NCBI GenBank assembly: GCA_009785345.1
Contig: WQWL01000001.1
Span: 1 to 64,000 of the forward strand
From: Oscillospiraceae bacterium
Lineage (GTDB): Bacteria; Bacillota; Clostridia; Oscillospirales; Oscillospiraceae
Reading direction: 5' to 3'
Length of the DNA stretch: 64,000 nt
The notes under the pieces were generated by a model. That model did no database searches, was not told where the DNA came from, and saw nothing but the letters and a program-made list of their open reading frames with translations. Positions 35,201 to 43,621 of the stretch are shown piece by piece. The position numbers were made by a program, and so were the translations under genes. Position 1 is the first letter of the stretch, and every line of letters begins with the position of its first letter.

Positions 35201-35808
35201 TTGATGAATACGATCGTGTAAGCACAAGGTATGAATTCCTTACATCCCAACGTGATGACGTTGAAAAGGCAAAATATGAATTGATTGGCATTATAGAAAA
35301 GATTACTGCAGAAATGCGTACAATATTTACACGTGAGTTTGAAAAAATAAATGAAGGTTTCCAACGTACATTTAAAGATTTATTTGGTGGTGGTCGAGCG
35401 TCACTTGTCCTTGAAGAACCTGAAGATGTGTTAAATAGTGGTATTGATATTCAAGTTCAACCACCAGGGAAGTCTTTGAAAACAATTTCTTTGTTATCCG
35501 GTGGCGAAAAAGCATTTGTAGCTATTGCAATCTATTTTGCAATACTTGGCGTACGCCCACCACCATTTGTTGTTATGGATGAGATTGACGCAGCACTTGA
35601 TGATGCTAATGCACTACGCTTTGCTGATTACATGCGACGTATGTCAGATAGAACGCAAATGATTGTAATATCTCATAAGAGAGGCACAATGGAAGAAGCT
35701 GATGTATTATATGGTGTCACAATGCAAGAACATGGTGTATCAAGCCTACTTAGCTTAGACTTGGAAGATGCCGAAAAACATATGAAAAATAATAAAGTAA
35801 GAGTATAG
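32218..35808 (+). CDS. smc: Chromosome segregation protein SMC
   Basis: This 1196-residue ATPase is the core of bacterial condensin, which organises and separates chromosomes. It has the N-terminal Walker A (GPNGSGKSNISDAI), a long coiled coil, a hinge near 500-680 (NIHGTVGSLI...GGSMTGG), a second coiled coil, and the C-terminal signature LLSGGEKAFVAIAI and Walker B (FVVMDEIDAALDD). The start is a GTG (FILYLKSLEIQGFKSF follows); the usual MYLKSLEIQGFKSF start is represented here by an internal CTG-Tyr, so a few residues of N-terminal extension are likely. The usual rnc gene upstream is missing. ftsY follows by 46 bases. Confidence 0.97.
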   Translation: MFILYLKSLEIQGFKSFPNSTRLTFDKPITGIVGPNGSGKSNISDAILWVMGEQSTKTLRGGKMEDVIFGGTQRRSQKSFAEVSLILDNSEGRLQVDTSEVMLTRRYYRSGESEYYINQSLVRLKDMNDLLMDTGLGREGYCIIGQGRIGEILSTKSKDRREIFEEAAGISRYRHRKDESERKLQQTEENLLRIGDKISELELQVGPLREQAEIAKKYLLLRDEQRGLEISMWLKELEGLSTRSEKAEMDHITATRSLDAVTLDLNSFFDDSESLSELTRDSDVEAESIRELVSASEGKHSDIESSIAVLKSQLKGNNDQIENIGQELQSQDEREGGVGSQIRDREDRLEVIAEEKSQKENKMNALVTELQDISNTTGESSATQTELLKNENELQISHSDKKSELSALASQAQELFDMDESVKQELAGAKDDLKKQEEEHAYCVKKLQKARDEAESLENVLKGLTIKAENRIKKAEKVGETVERLTFDLKTLESRKALLTEMEREYQGYSKSVKLVMQERSRGSLRNIHGTVGSLIKTNEEYAIAIETALGHAMQNIIVETEEDGKAAINYLKRRDGGRATFLPISTVQGNVLNENEFSNDNGFEGLAINLVDFDSKYEGIYARLLGRVIIADDLNNAVKLAKKHKHRYKIVTLDGQVMNAGGSMTGGSAANTAGMLSRANELEQLSGRISSCSDSLANAQREHAECVRERTAAEYELSTAKTELQTTKEKVMKRELEESHHVILLDTLKENIKSFEGEITSIENRIEQNLEKTDLLKKQIVDVETQITELKEEIETAIRGHEALAQERERVNSVIAELRAETAALDAEADSLSKAVSELTELRNQMFSSRERQMETIDGLKTKNDHILSEIADNERRAARVLDEIESHKARLSKLNDKKFEIEEKRNSLNKAIKDKNEEQILLQNECARLEQRKQSIEMEEKQIIDKLWDQYELSRSAAANAGAPIESVKTAQKRISAIKREVSDLGNPNIGAIDEYDRVSTRYEFLTSQRDDVEKAKYELIGIIEKITAEMRTIFTREFEKINEGFQRTFKDLFGGGRASLVLEEPEDVLNSGIDIQVQPPGKSLKTISLLSGGEKAFVAIAIYFAILGVRPPPFVVMDEIDAALDDANALRFADYMRRMSDRTQMIVISHKRGTMEEADVLYGVTMQEHGVSSLLSLDLEDAEKHMKNNKVRV

Positions 35809-35854
35809 AGGTTGAAAATAACCAAGCTCGTGAAAGAGAAGGTATGGTCATTTA

Positions 35855-36751
35855 ATGAAATTTTTTAGTAAATTACAAGAGGGTCTCAAAAAAACATCTA
35901 AACAAATCGGAGCATTGTTCGCATCCTTTACGGGTGCGGACGATGATTTTTATGATGAACTTGAAGAAACACTAATAATGGCTGATATTGGCGCTGAATC
36001 TGCCATATCAACTGTTGACATGTTACGTGAAATAGTTATCAAAGAAGGTTTAAGAGGTGCAGATGAAATAAAGAGTGCACTCGCACAAATACTATCTGAA
36101 CGTCTTGCTAAAGCAGATACAACAATTACACTTGAAACCACACCATCAGTAATATTGGTTATTGGAGTCAATGGTGTGGGCAAAACAACGACAATTGGTA
36201 AACTTGCATTACGATATGTGAAGCAAGGTAAGAAAGTATTACTCTGCGCAGGCGACACTTTTCGTGCTGCAGCAGGAGAGCAACTTTCAGTATGGGCAGA
36301 CCGTGCTGGAGCAGAAATTGTAAGACGTGATGAAGGTGCTGACCCTGCGTCTGTTGTATTTGATGCAATTAGCGCAGCAAAAGCACGTGGAACAGACATT
36401 ATAATTTGTGATACTGCCGGTCGACTACACAACAAGTCGAACTTAATGAATGAACTTGAAAAAATTTATAGAATAATAAAACGTGAACTGCCTGATGCAT
36501 GTATGGAAACATTACTTGTAATAGACGCAACTACAGGACAAAATGGGTTGATTCAAGCACGTCAATTTAAAGAAGCAACTGACATATCCGGCATCGTATT
36601 AACAAAGCTGGATGGTACGGCAAAAGGTGGAATCGTCATTGCAATTGTCGATGAGTTAAATGTACCAGTAAAACTAGTAGGTGTTGGTGAAAAACCTGAT
36701 GATTTAATTGATTTCAACGGAAATGAGTTTGCTGAAGCAATACTATCATAA
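35855..36751 (+). CDS. ftsY: Signal recognition particle receptor FtsY
   Basis: This 298-residue SRP GTPase docks ribosome-SRP complexes at the membrane. The N domain (FFSKLQEGLKKTSKQ..., DFYDELEETLIMADIG) and G domain (GVNGVGKTTTIGKLA, DTFRAAAGEQL, DTAGRLHNKSNLMNEL, TKLDGTAKGG, GVGEKPDDL) are complete. The long acidic A domain of some bacteria is absent, as is usual in Firmicutes. AAGG stands 12 bases before the ATG, a spacing that recurs in this genome's housekeeping genes. The smc-ftsY pairing is standard in Clostridia. Confidence 0.97.
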   Translation: MKFFSKLQEGLKKTSKQIGALFASFTGADDDFYDELEETLIMADIGAESAISTVDMLREIVIKEGLRGADEIKSALAQILSERLAKADTTITLETTPSVILVIGVNGVGKTTTIGKLALRYVKQGKKVLLCAGDTFRAAAGEQLSVWADRAGAEIVRRDEGADPASVVFDAISAAKARGTDIIICDTAGRLHNKSNLMNELEKIYRIIKRELPDACMETLLVIDATTGQNGLIQARQFKEATDISGIVLTKLDGTAKGGIVIAIVDELNVPVKLVGVGEKPDDLIDFNGNEFAEAILS

Positions 36752-36802
36752 TGATAGCAATTCTGTTTATAGCTATAGAATATGAAAGGGATGTTTATTG
36801 TA

Positions 36803-37405
36803 ATGAAATTTGCACTTGCGACCGCCAATAAAGGCAAGATTGAAGAAATGCGTAATATTCTCTCTTCATTAGGAATCGAAGTTGTTACTCGTGACGAACT
36901 TGATATCGATATAGAGATTGAAGAAACCGGTACAACATTTGCGGAAAATGCCCGGCTAAAAGCTATTGCAATATGCAAATTGTCAAATATGCCCTCAATT
37001 GCTGATGATTCCGGTTTAGTTGTTGATGCACTAAATGGTGAACCCGGTGTATATACTAGCTCATATGGTGGTGAAAACTTAACTGCAAAAGAGCGATACG
37101 AGTATCTGCTTGAAAATATGAAAAACATGGAACAAAAGAGCGCGAAATTCGTCTGTAATATTGTGTGTGTGTTTCCATCAGGCAAAGAATTAATTGCAAC
37201 AGGGGAGTGCAATGGTTCTATAGCAACTATACCTATCGGAGAGAGTGGCTTTGGATATGACCCAATTTTTATTCCTGATGGTTATAAAAAAACAATGGCA
37301 GAGCTTTCATCTGATGAAAAAAATGCAATTTCCCATAGAGGCAAGGCGCTTAACAATTTTGTTGAATTGCTGAGGTTAAGCAAAGCAAGCGGTGAATGTG
37401 TATGA
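36803..37405 (+). CDS. rdgB: XTP/dITP diphosphatase (RdgB/HAM1)
   Basis: This 200-residue protein begins at MKFALATANKGKIEEMR, 7 codons inside the track entry, with AAAGGG 12 bases upstream. It removes deaminated purine nucleotides (dITP, XTP) from the pool. Family motifs are complete: TANKGKIEE, TFAENARLKA, SIADDSGLVVDALNGEPGVYTSSYGG, GFGYDPIF and KNAISHRGKAL. Its stop overlaps the start of the next gene (ATGA). Confidence 0.95.
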   Translation: MKFALATANKGKIEEMRNILSSLGIEVVTRDELDIDIEIEETGTTFAENARLKAIAICKLSNMPSIADDSGLVVDALNGEPGVYTSSYGGENLTAKERYEYLLENMKNMEQKSAKFVCNIVCVFPSGKELIATGECNGSIATIPIGESGFGYDPIFIPDGYKKTMAELSSDEKNAISHRGKALNNFVELLRLSKASGECV

Positions 37406-38508
37406 GAATAGGAATTTTCGGTGGCTCATTCAACCCACCACATATAGGTCACGTTAATGCTTCAAAAGCAGCATTCCAACAATGCAACTTAGATATCCTG
37501 ATTGTTATCCCTACAGGCACTCCACCACACAAAGCATTACCTGAAAATACACCAAAGTCTGAATTACGTTTACAAATGACAAACAATGCATTCAATTCTG
37601 AATTTGATTATAATAATGGGCATATTATAATCTCGGAGCTTGAAATTTATAGCCATGAGAATAACTATACGATTGATACCGTTAATAAAATAAGAGTTGA
37701 ATATCCAAATGATAAGTTATTTCTGCTTGTCGGGACTGATATGTACAATACTCTTGATATTTGGAAAGATAGTAAGAGACTCCTAGAAGAAGTCACTGCT
37801 GTCGAGCTTCCACGTAGTGTGATACCTATATCATCATCTGAGTTACGCGAAATGCTATCGCAAAGGAAAGGCAGAGAATATATTGAAGATTCAAATTATG
37901 CATTAATAATAAAAAATAAACTATATAATGCAAAACCTGATTGGGACTGGCTTAGACAACAAGCGTACTCGATGCTTGATCCACTTCGAATTCCACATGT
38001 AGTTGCATGTGAAAAAGAAGCTCGTCGTCTGGCAGAATACTGGGGAGTCGATGCTGATGACGCAGGAGAAGCTGCAATACTCCATGATATAACAAAGAAA
38101 CTTGATTTTTCTGAGAATTTGTGTATAATTTCAGAGCATGGTCCAACAATTAATGAATTCGGAAAAAATGAAGAAAAACTACTTCACTCAATAACCGGAG
38201 CGTTAATTGCACAGTCAGAATATGGTGTATCGGACCACGTTGCAGAAGCAATAAAATGGCATACAACCGGTAAAGCTGACATGACAATGCTGGAAAAAAT
38301 AATTTATATTGCAGATTATATTGAAGAAACACGCAGTTTTCCCGAAGTTGATCAGCTTAGAAAACTTGCGTATAAAAATATTAATGAAGCAATGTTATTA
38401 GGATTAGAGATGACGGTAAGTGATTTGAAATCGCGTAATATCCCACCAAACATTGCAACAATCGAAGCGATTAATGATTATAAGAACATTATTTCTCTTC
38501 ACGAGTAG
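37402..38508 (+). CDS. nadD: NadD-YqeK fusion: nicotinate-nucleotide adenylyltransferase and HD hydrolase
   Basis: This 368-residue fusion has an N-terminal nucleotidyltransferase (GGSFNPPHIGH, ISSSELRE near 150) for NAD synthesis, joined to a C-terminal YqeK-type HD domain (HVVACEKEARRLAEYWG, ILHDITKKL, HSITGALIAQ, WHTTGKADMTMLEKIIYIADYIEETRSFP), which in relatives hydrolyses Ap4A symmetrically. The NadD half is unusually short: between DIWKDSKRLLEEV and VIPISSSELRE there are only about 10 residues, fewer than in ordinary NadD. The ATG overlapping the rdgB stop is used. Gene order rdgB-nadD-yqeK-LCP-rsfS is usual in Clostridia. Confidence 0.92.
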   Translation: MRIGIFGGSFNPPHIGHVNASKAAFQQCNLDILIVIPTGTPPHKALPENTPKSELRLQMTNNAFNSEFDYNNGHIIISELEIYSHENNYTIDTVNKIRVEYPNDKLFLLVGTDMYNTLDIWKDSKRLLEEVTAVELPRSVIPISSSELREMLSQRKGREYIEDSNYALIIKNKLYNAKPDWDWLRQQAYSMLDPLRIPHVVACEKEARRLAEYWGVDADDAGEAAILHDITKKLDFSENLCIISEHGPTINEFGKNEEKLLHSITGALIAQSEYGVSDHVAEAIKWHTTGKADMTMLEKIIYIADYIEETRSFPEVDQLRKLAYKNINEAMLLGLEMTVSDLKSRNIPPNIATIEAINDYKNIISLHE

Positions 38509-38528
38509 GGAAAGGAATACTTAATTTA

Positions 38529-39803
38529 ATGAAACTCATAGGCAATAGCAGCGGAAGACATATGCAAAATCAACGCACATCAAACAATAGAAGTGCTCCG
38601 AGAAACAGTACAATATCGCCCGAAAGAGCACAAGCAGGAGGAAGACGCAATAGAAGAAGCTTATCGGGAATGCAAAAGTTTTTACGTATTCTCATAATAT
38701 TTATATGCTTGGTGTTTGTTCTTGGCGGTTCTGCTTTAGCTATTGTAAGATGGCAAATTGAACCATTTTATGAATTCTTCTTTAGACCTGACGTAAACGT
38801 TTTAGCAGTGCACATAGATGATGAAGTTGATAATACAGTTGTTGTTAATCCTGATAATCCTGAAGAAGTTATAACTATTGCTGAAGAGCGAGTAGGCGAA
38901 AGAGGGGCAAGATTAGCGCCTGTTGAAGAAAGAAACTCGGACATATTTACATTCCTTGTTCTTGGAATTGATCACTATTCAAATACTGATGTTATAATGG
39001 TTGCGACATTTGATTCCGTCGAGTCAACATTGGAGGTTGTTAGCATACCACGAGATACTCTTGTAAATGTAAGCTGGAACCTGAGAAAAGCAAACTCAAT
39101 AATGGCAAATATGCGACATAGATTTAGAAATGATGATAATACAGAAGAAACTGCAATGCAAGCAACAGTCGAACATTTTAGTGATCTCCTAGGATTCAAT
39201 GTTGACTTCTGGGTTACACTCACTCCCCAAGCATTTACCAGACTTATTGATGCTGTGGGACCAATTGATTTTTATGTTCCGGCAAACATGTATGAATATG
39301 GTGTTCGTGTTAATAGAGGGCAGCAAAGATTGAATGGTGTGCAAGCATTGACAGTTATGAAAACGAGACGTGTATATGCAAATGCAGATATTGGTAGAAT
39401 AAATACACAGCAAGACTTCATGCATGTTCTAGCAAGTCAGATAATAGCAGGAAGAGATCAAATATCAGTTCAAGATTATGCAGACATTTTTATTGGAAAT
39501 GTGAGAACGGACATTCAACTTAATCATTTAGTGTGGCTCGGCAGAGAGTTTTTATCATTAGATCCCGAAGATATTAATTTCACAATAATGCCTCATGAGC
39601 TTATCACCGCTAACGGAACATCGTATGTTGGGGTTCTTGTTGATGAATGGCTTGAAATTATTAATGAAAAGCTAAGTCCATTAAACAGGGAAATAACAGC
39701 TGAAGACGTAAGTATACTTACACGCGATGCTAACAGTAGGCGACTATTCGTTACAGACGGAGAATGGCGTGGCAATACCGGATGGGGCGGCGGTCCAGGT
39801 TAA
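38529..39803 (+). CDS. LytR-CpsA-Psr (LCP) family cell wall protein
   Basis: This 424-residue protein has a basic disordered N-terminal stretch (about 1-50), one transmembrane helix (FLRILIIFICLVFVLGGSALAIV, about 52-75) and an extracellular LCP domain (FTFLVLGIDHYSNTDVIMVATFD, VVSIPRDTLVNV, VGPIDFYVPANM, LNGVQALTVMKTRRV). LCP enzymes attach teichoic acids or other glycopolymers to peptidoglycan. AAAGGA lies 12 bases before the ATG. It stands between nadD-yqeK and rsfS, a position seen in many Firmicutes. Confidence 0.92.
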   Translation: MKLIGNSSGRHMQNQRTSNNRSAPRNSTISPERAQAGGRRNRRSLSGMQKFLRILIIFICLVFVLGGSALAIVRWQIEPFYEFFFRPDVNVLAVHIDDEVDNTVVVNPDNPEEVITIAEERVGERGARLAPVEERNSDIFTFLVLGIDHYSNTDVIMVATFDSVESTLEVVSIPRDTLVNVSWNLRKANSIMANMRHRFRNDDNTEETAMQATVEHFSDLLGFNVDFWVTLTPQAFTRLIDAVGPIDFYVPANMYEYGVRVNRGQQRLNGVQALTVMKTRRVYANADIGRINTQQDFMHVLASQIIAGRDQISVQDYADIFIGNVRTDIQLNHLVWLGREFLSLDPEDINFTIMPHELITANGTSYVGVLVDEWLEIINEKLSPLNREITAEDVSILTRDANSRRLFVTDGEWRGNTGWGGGPG

Positions 39804-39854
39804 AATATAAATAGTAATACGGTAAAATTTTATTGAAAGGAACTAACATATTTA

Positions 39855-40220
39855 ATGTTGACACCAAAAGAAATGGCAACTAGTGTTGTGACAACCTTGG
39901 ATGACAAAAAAGCTAAAGACATAAAGATGCTAAGAACAACCGATGTAACAGTTCTTGCTGATTACTTTGTAATTTGTACGGCAGGTTCGACAACACAATT
40001 AAAGACTCTATCAGATGAAGTAGAAAGAAATCTAAAAGATCAAGGAGAAATGCCTCTTCGTCGTGAAGGTCACAGATCAGGCGGTTGGGTTTTAATTGAT
40101 TTTGGCTGTGTTGTTATTCATCTATTTTTGCAAGAAGAACGTGAGTTTTATACCCTAGAACGACTATGGGGCGATGCAGAAGTTATTGACATCAGTAGTA
40201 TTATTACAATTGATGAATAG
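39855..40220 (+). CDS. rsfS: Ribosomal silencing factor RsfS
   Basis: This 121-residue protein matches RsfS (Iojap/YbeB), which binds ribosomal protein uL14 and blocks subunit joining when nutrients are short. Typical segments are ADYFVICTAGSTTQLKTLSDEVE, EGHRSGGWVLIDFGCVVIHLFLQEEREFYTLERLWGDAE. A terminator-like hairpin follows, 52 bases downstream. Confidence 0.95.
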   Translation: MLTPKEMATSVVTTLDDKKAKDIKMLRTTDVTVLADYFVICTAGSTTQLKTLSDEVERNLKDQGEMPLRREGHRSGGWVLIDFGCVVIHLFLQEEREFYTLERLWGDAEVIDISSIITIDE

Positions 40221-40271
40221 TATCCGCATATTTGTGTCATACGTATCGAATATAAATAATTTAGAACTGAA

Positions 40272-40309
40272 GCAAAAATAACCATAGTATTAAACATGGT
40301 TGTTTTTGC
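40272..40309 (+). terminator. Terminator-like hairpin between rsfS and leuS
   Basis: GCAAAAATAACCAT and ATGGTTGTTTTTGC form a long stem with one weak pair, ending in a T-run. It lies 28 bases before the leuS start, so some leuS control by attenuation is possible. No T-box features are visible in this short leader. Confidence 0.6.
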
Positions 40310-40337
40310 CTATATATCGAAAGGATTTTTCATTACA

Positions 40338-42770
40338 ATGAAATATGACTTTACCAAAATAGAAAATAAGTGGCAAGAAAAGTGGGAGACTGAAAAGCCT
40401 TTTGCTGCACTGAATGATAGCGATAAAGAAAAATATTATGTATTGATTGAATTTCCATATCCATCCGGCGATGGACTTCACGTAGGTCATGCCAGACCTT
40501 TCACTGCAATGGATGTTGTTGCAAGAAAAAGGCGAATGGAAAATTACAACGTTCTTTACCCTATGGGATTTGATGCGTTTGGATTGCCGGCGGAGAATTA
40601 TGCTATAGTAAATAAAATTCATCCAGCAGTAATTACAAGTGAACGAATAAAACTCTTTACAAGGCAATTAAAAAGACTAGGATATAGTTTTGATTGGGAT
40701 AGGTGTGTAGACACGACTGATCCAGATTATTATAAGTGGACTCAATGGATATTTTTAAAGTTTTTTGAAAAAGATTTAGCATATAAGGCTTTAATTCCAG
40801 TAAACTGGTGTACATCATGTCATTGTGTTCTTGCAAATGAAGAGGTTGTTGACGGTGTTTGTGAACGTTGTGGTTCAGAGGTCGTAAGACGCGAGAAAAG
40901 TCAGTGGATGCTTCGTATTACGAAATATGCGCAAAGACTAATAGATGATCTTGATGATGTTGATTATGTCGAGCGCGTTAAGATTCAACAACGAAACTGG
41001 GTCGGACGTTCAGACGGAGCAGAGATACATTTCAAAACTACAACCGGTGATGAAATAAATGTCTTTACAACACGCCAGGACACATTATACGGTGCCACAT
41101 ATATGGTAATTTCACCTGAACATGCTCTACTGCAGAAGTGGGATGTTGAAAACCTGGAAGAAATACAAGCGTATCAATTAGCATCTTCTAAAAAATCTGA
41201 CTTTGAACGTACTGAACTTGTAAAAGAAAAAACAGGCGTTGAGGTTAAAGGTGTTCGTGCAATAAATCCGGTCACAAATAAGGAAATACCAATATTTATA
41301 TCTGACTATGTACTTGCGACCTATGGAACAGGAGCAATTATGGCAGTTCCGGGTCATGATGCACGTGACTGGGAGTTTGCAAAGAAGTTCGGATTACCTA
41401 TTATTGAAGTTGTTTCCGGTGGAGATGTGAAAAAAGAAGCATATACAGATTGTGAAACCGGTACTATGGTCAATTCACCGCTTATAGACGGATTAACTGT
41501 TGGTGAAGCAAAAGAAAAAATATCAAATTGGCTTGTTGAACAAAAATTAGGTGAAGAGAAAATTAATTATAAGCTTAGAGACTGGGTATTCTCTAGACAA
41601 AGATACTGGGGTGAGCCAATTCCCATTGTACACTGTGATACATGTGGTTTTGTTGCAATTCCTGAAAGTGAATTACCACTGATTCTTCCCGATATAGAAA
41701 ATTATCAAACAACAGAAACAGGGGAGAGTCCTCTTGCGGCATTAACTGACTGGATAAACACTACATGTCCGAAGTGTAATGGACCGGCACAACGTGAAAC
41801 TGATACAATGCCACAGTGGGCAGGGTCAAGTTGGTATTATCTAAGATATGCTGATCCAAAAAATAATAATGCGCTTGCTTCAAAAGAAGCCTTGGATTAC
41901 TGGACTCCTGTTGATTGGTACAACGGCGGTATGGAACATACAACGTTGCATTTATTATATTCTCGTTTTTGGCACAAATTCTTATATGATATTGGTGTCG
42001 TTAACACATCGGAGCCTTATGCAAAACGTACAAGTCAAGGAATGATTTTAGGCGAAGATGGACAAAAAATGAGTAAGTCACGTGGTAATGTTTTAAATCC
42101 TGATGATATTATTGCTGAATATGGAGCAGATACACTCCGTCTTTATATTATGTTTATAGGCGATTTTGAGAAAACGGCTCCTTGGTCGCAAACATCAGTT
42201 AAGGGATGTAAGAGATTCCTTGACAGGGTGTGGAACCTCACAATTGCAAATCTTGGGAACAATGATGCGATATCTCCTGAAGCATCGCTTGACGACGCGA
42301 GCTTTTCATCTGAACACGAAACGGCTGTACATAGAACTATTAAGAAAGTCGGTAGTGACATAGAGAACCTAAAGTTCAATACTGCAATAGCATCGCTCAT
42401 GTCACTTGTAAATGATTTTTATAATAAAGCTCCCAATAGAGCTGATATAAAAGCATTGTTGATGTTATTATCTCCATTTGCACCACATATTTCAGAGGAG
42501 CTATGGGAGTTACAAAGATTTGATGGATGTGCATCTGAACAAGAGTGGCCTAAATATGATGAGAGTAAAACCGTTGATTCTAACGTAGTTATCGCTGTAC
42601 AAGTTATGGGCAAGCTTCGAAGTACGATTAATGTACCACTTGATTCAACTGACGAAACAGTAATAGATGCAGCAACTTCAGATGAGAAAATAGCTCGTTA
42701 TATTGAAGGTAAGGAAATCATGCGCAAAATTGTAGTGAAAAATAAACTTATAAATCTTATAGTGAAGTAA
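40338..42770 (+). CDS. leuS: Leucyl-tRNA synthetase
   Basis: This 810-residue class I synthetase charges tRNA-Leu. The start is the ATG with AAAGGA 12 bases ahead (14 codons inside the track entry), giving MKYDFTKIENKWQEKW. Visible are the HIGH motif (YPSGDGLHVGHARPF), a zinc-ribbon pair of cysteines (NWCTSCHCVLANEEV...CERCG), the editing domain (TTRQDTLYGATYMVISPEHAL), the tryptophan-rich WAGSSWYYLRYADP, the KMSKS loop (KMSKSRGN), and the anticodon-binding and C-terminal regions. Length is normal. The stop overlaps the next start by one base. Confidence 0.97.
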   Translation: MKYDFTKIENKWQEKWETEKPFAALNDSDKEKYYVLIEFPYPSGDGLHVGHARPFTAMDVVARKRRMENYNVLYPMGFDAFGLPAENYAIVNKIHPAVITSERIKLFTRQLKRLGYSFDWDRCVDTTDPDYYKWTQWIFLKFFEKDLAYKALIPVNWCTSCHCVLANEEVVDGVCERCGSEVVRREKSQWMLRITKYAQRLIDDLDDVDYVERVKIQQRNWVGRSDGAEIHFKTTTGDEINVFTTRQDTLYGATYMVISPEHALLQKWDVENLEEIQAYQLASSKKSDFERTELVKEKTGVEVKGVRAINPVTNKEIPIFISDYVLATYGTGAIMAVPGHDARDWEFAKKFGLPIIEVVSGGDVKKEAYTDCETGTMVNSPLIDGLTVGEAKEKISNWLVEQKLGEEKINYKLRDWVFSRQRYWGEPIPIVHCDTCGFVAIPESELPLILPDIENYQTTETGESPLAALTDWINTTCPKCNGPAQRETDTMPQWAGSSWYYLRYADPKNNNALASKEALDYWTPVDWYNGGMEHTTLHLLYSRFWHKFLYDIGVVNTSEPYAKRTSQGMILGEDGQKMSKSRGNVLNPDDIIAEYGADTLRLYIMFIGDFEKTAPWSQTSVKGCKRFLDRVWNLTIANLGNNDAISPEASLDDASFSSEHETAVHRTIKKVGSDIENLKFNTAIASLMSLVNDFYNKAPNRADIKALLMLLSPFAPHISEELWELQRFDGCASEQEWPKYDESKTVDSNVVIAVQVMGKLRSTINVPLDSTDETVIDAATSDEKIARYIEGKEIMRKIVVKNKLINLIVK

Positions 42771-43327
42771 TGGAATATATAATAACATATAGAGGCGAAA
42801 AATTTACGCCACATAATCCAAATATACACCAAATACACATTGAGGACATTGCACACTCATTGTCCTTAATGTGTCGAGCTAATGGTCATATTGATTATTT
42901 TTATTCAATTGCACAGCATAGTATAAACTGTGCAATTGAGGCTAAGTATCGAGGATATTCAGCACGCATACAACTTGCGTGCTTAATTCACGATGCAAAC
43001 GAATCTTATATATCTGACATAACAAGACCGGTCAAACAATTTTTACCTGATTACAAAGAAATTGAGCAACGTTTACAGAGTCTTATATATAAGAGATTTA
43101 TGAATTCTGAATTAAGTGATGATGAATTTTATTTGGTTAATGCAATAGATGATGATATGCTAAAGTGTGAATTTAATTCATTGATGAAAGGCAAAAGAGT
43201 GTTTGACTCCATTCCAATACTTTCTAGCATGCCAACATTTAAGTATAAGAATCATGTTGATGTTGAAACAGAATTCTTAAAAGTATACTACGGAATAATG
43301 CATGCAGGGATAATTCAGGGTAAGTGA
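42770..43327 (+). CDS. HD-domain phosphohydrolase
   Basis: This 185-residue protein has HD-superfamily metal-binding motifs: a first His in SIAQHSINCA (about 45), the HD pair in LACLIHDANESYISD (about 75) and a distal Asp in VNAIDDDMLKCEF. The pattern resembles YfbR-like nucleotidases and small phage or Firmicutes HD proteins. A nucleotide substrate is likely but unproven. It overlaps the leuS stop by one base and so is probably co-transcribed. Confidence 0.8.
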   Translation: MEYIITYRGEKFTPHNPNIHQIHIEDIAHSLSLMCRANGHIDYFYSIAQHSINCAIEAKYRGYSARIQLACLIHDANESYISDITRPVKQFLPDYKEIEQRLQSLIYKRFMNSELSDDEFYLVNAIDDDMLKCEFNSLMKGKRVFDSIPILSSMPTFKYKNHVDVETEFLKVYYGIMHAGIIQGK

Positions 43328-43477
43328 TATTGGTTATATGTAGTGCAAAATATATTCGTCTCATTTGATTGCAACTATTCAAATAGGAATCCTGTCATCT
43401 ATATCAGTTTAGAAAATTGATAATAATTAAAATAACTAATCGATAACATCATTCGTTGAAGTTATCATATTTTCACT

Positions 43478-43519
43478 ACCTTCAATTGAACAAAACTTTC
43501 ATTTTGTTCAATTGAAGGT
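43478..43519. repeat. 18-bp perfect inverted repeat in the intergenic region
   Basis: ACCTTCAATTGAACAAAA and its exact reverse complement flank the loop CTTTCA. Each arm itself contains the palindrome TTCAATTGAA. It may be a bidirectional terminator between convergent genes, a strong RNA hairpin or a transposon-like remnant. The rest of the 43328-43621 gap holds only a second hairpin at 43562-43586. Confidence 0.6.
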
Positions 43520-43561
43520 TTGAAAGAATGAATATCTCGCCTCAAAATGATATATTAATAA

Positions 43562-43586
43562 AAGAGCCGCTATAAAAACGACTCTT
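43562..43586. terminator. Terminator-like hairpin downstream of the SPFH gene
   Basis: AAGAGCCG and CGACTCTT form an 8-bp stem with one mismatch and an AT-rich loop, 36 bases beyond the stop of the minus-strand SPFH gene. AT-rich flanks fit a terminator. Confidence 0.45.
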
Positions 43587-43621
43587 ATATATTTAATCAA
43601 TTGTTATGATAAAAATGATAC

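Noticed and set aside
40221-40337. T-box riboswitch before leuS
   Set aside because: The leader is only about 115 bases and shows a simple hairpin without T-box or specifier features.
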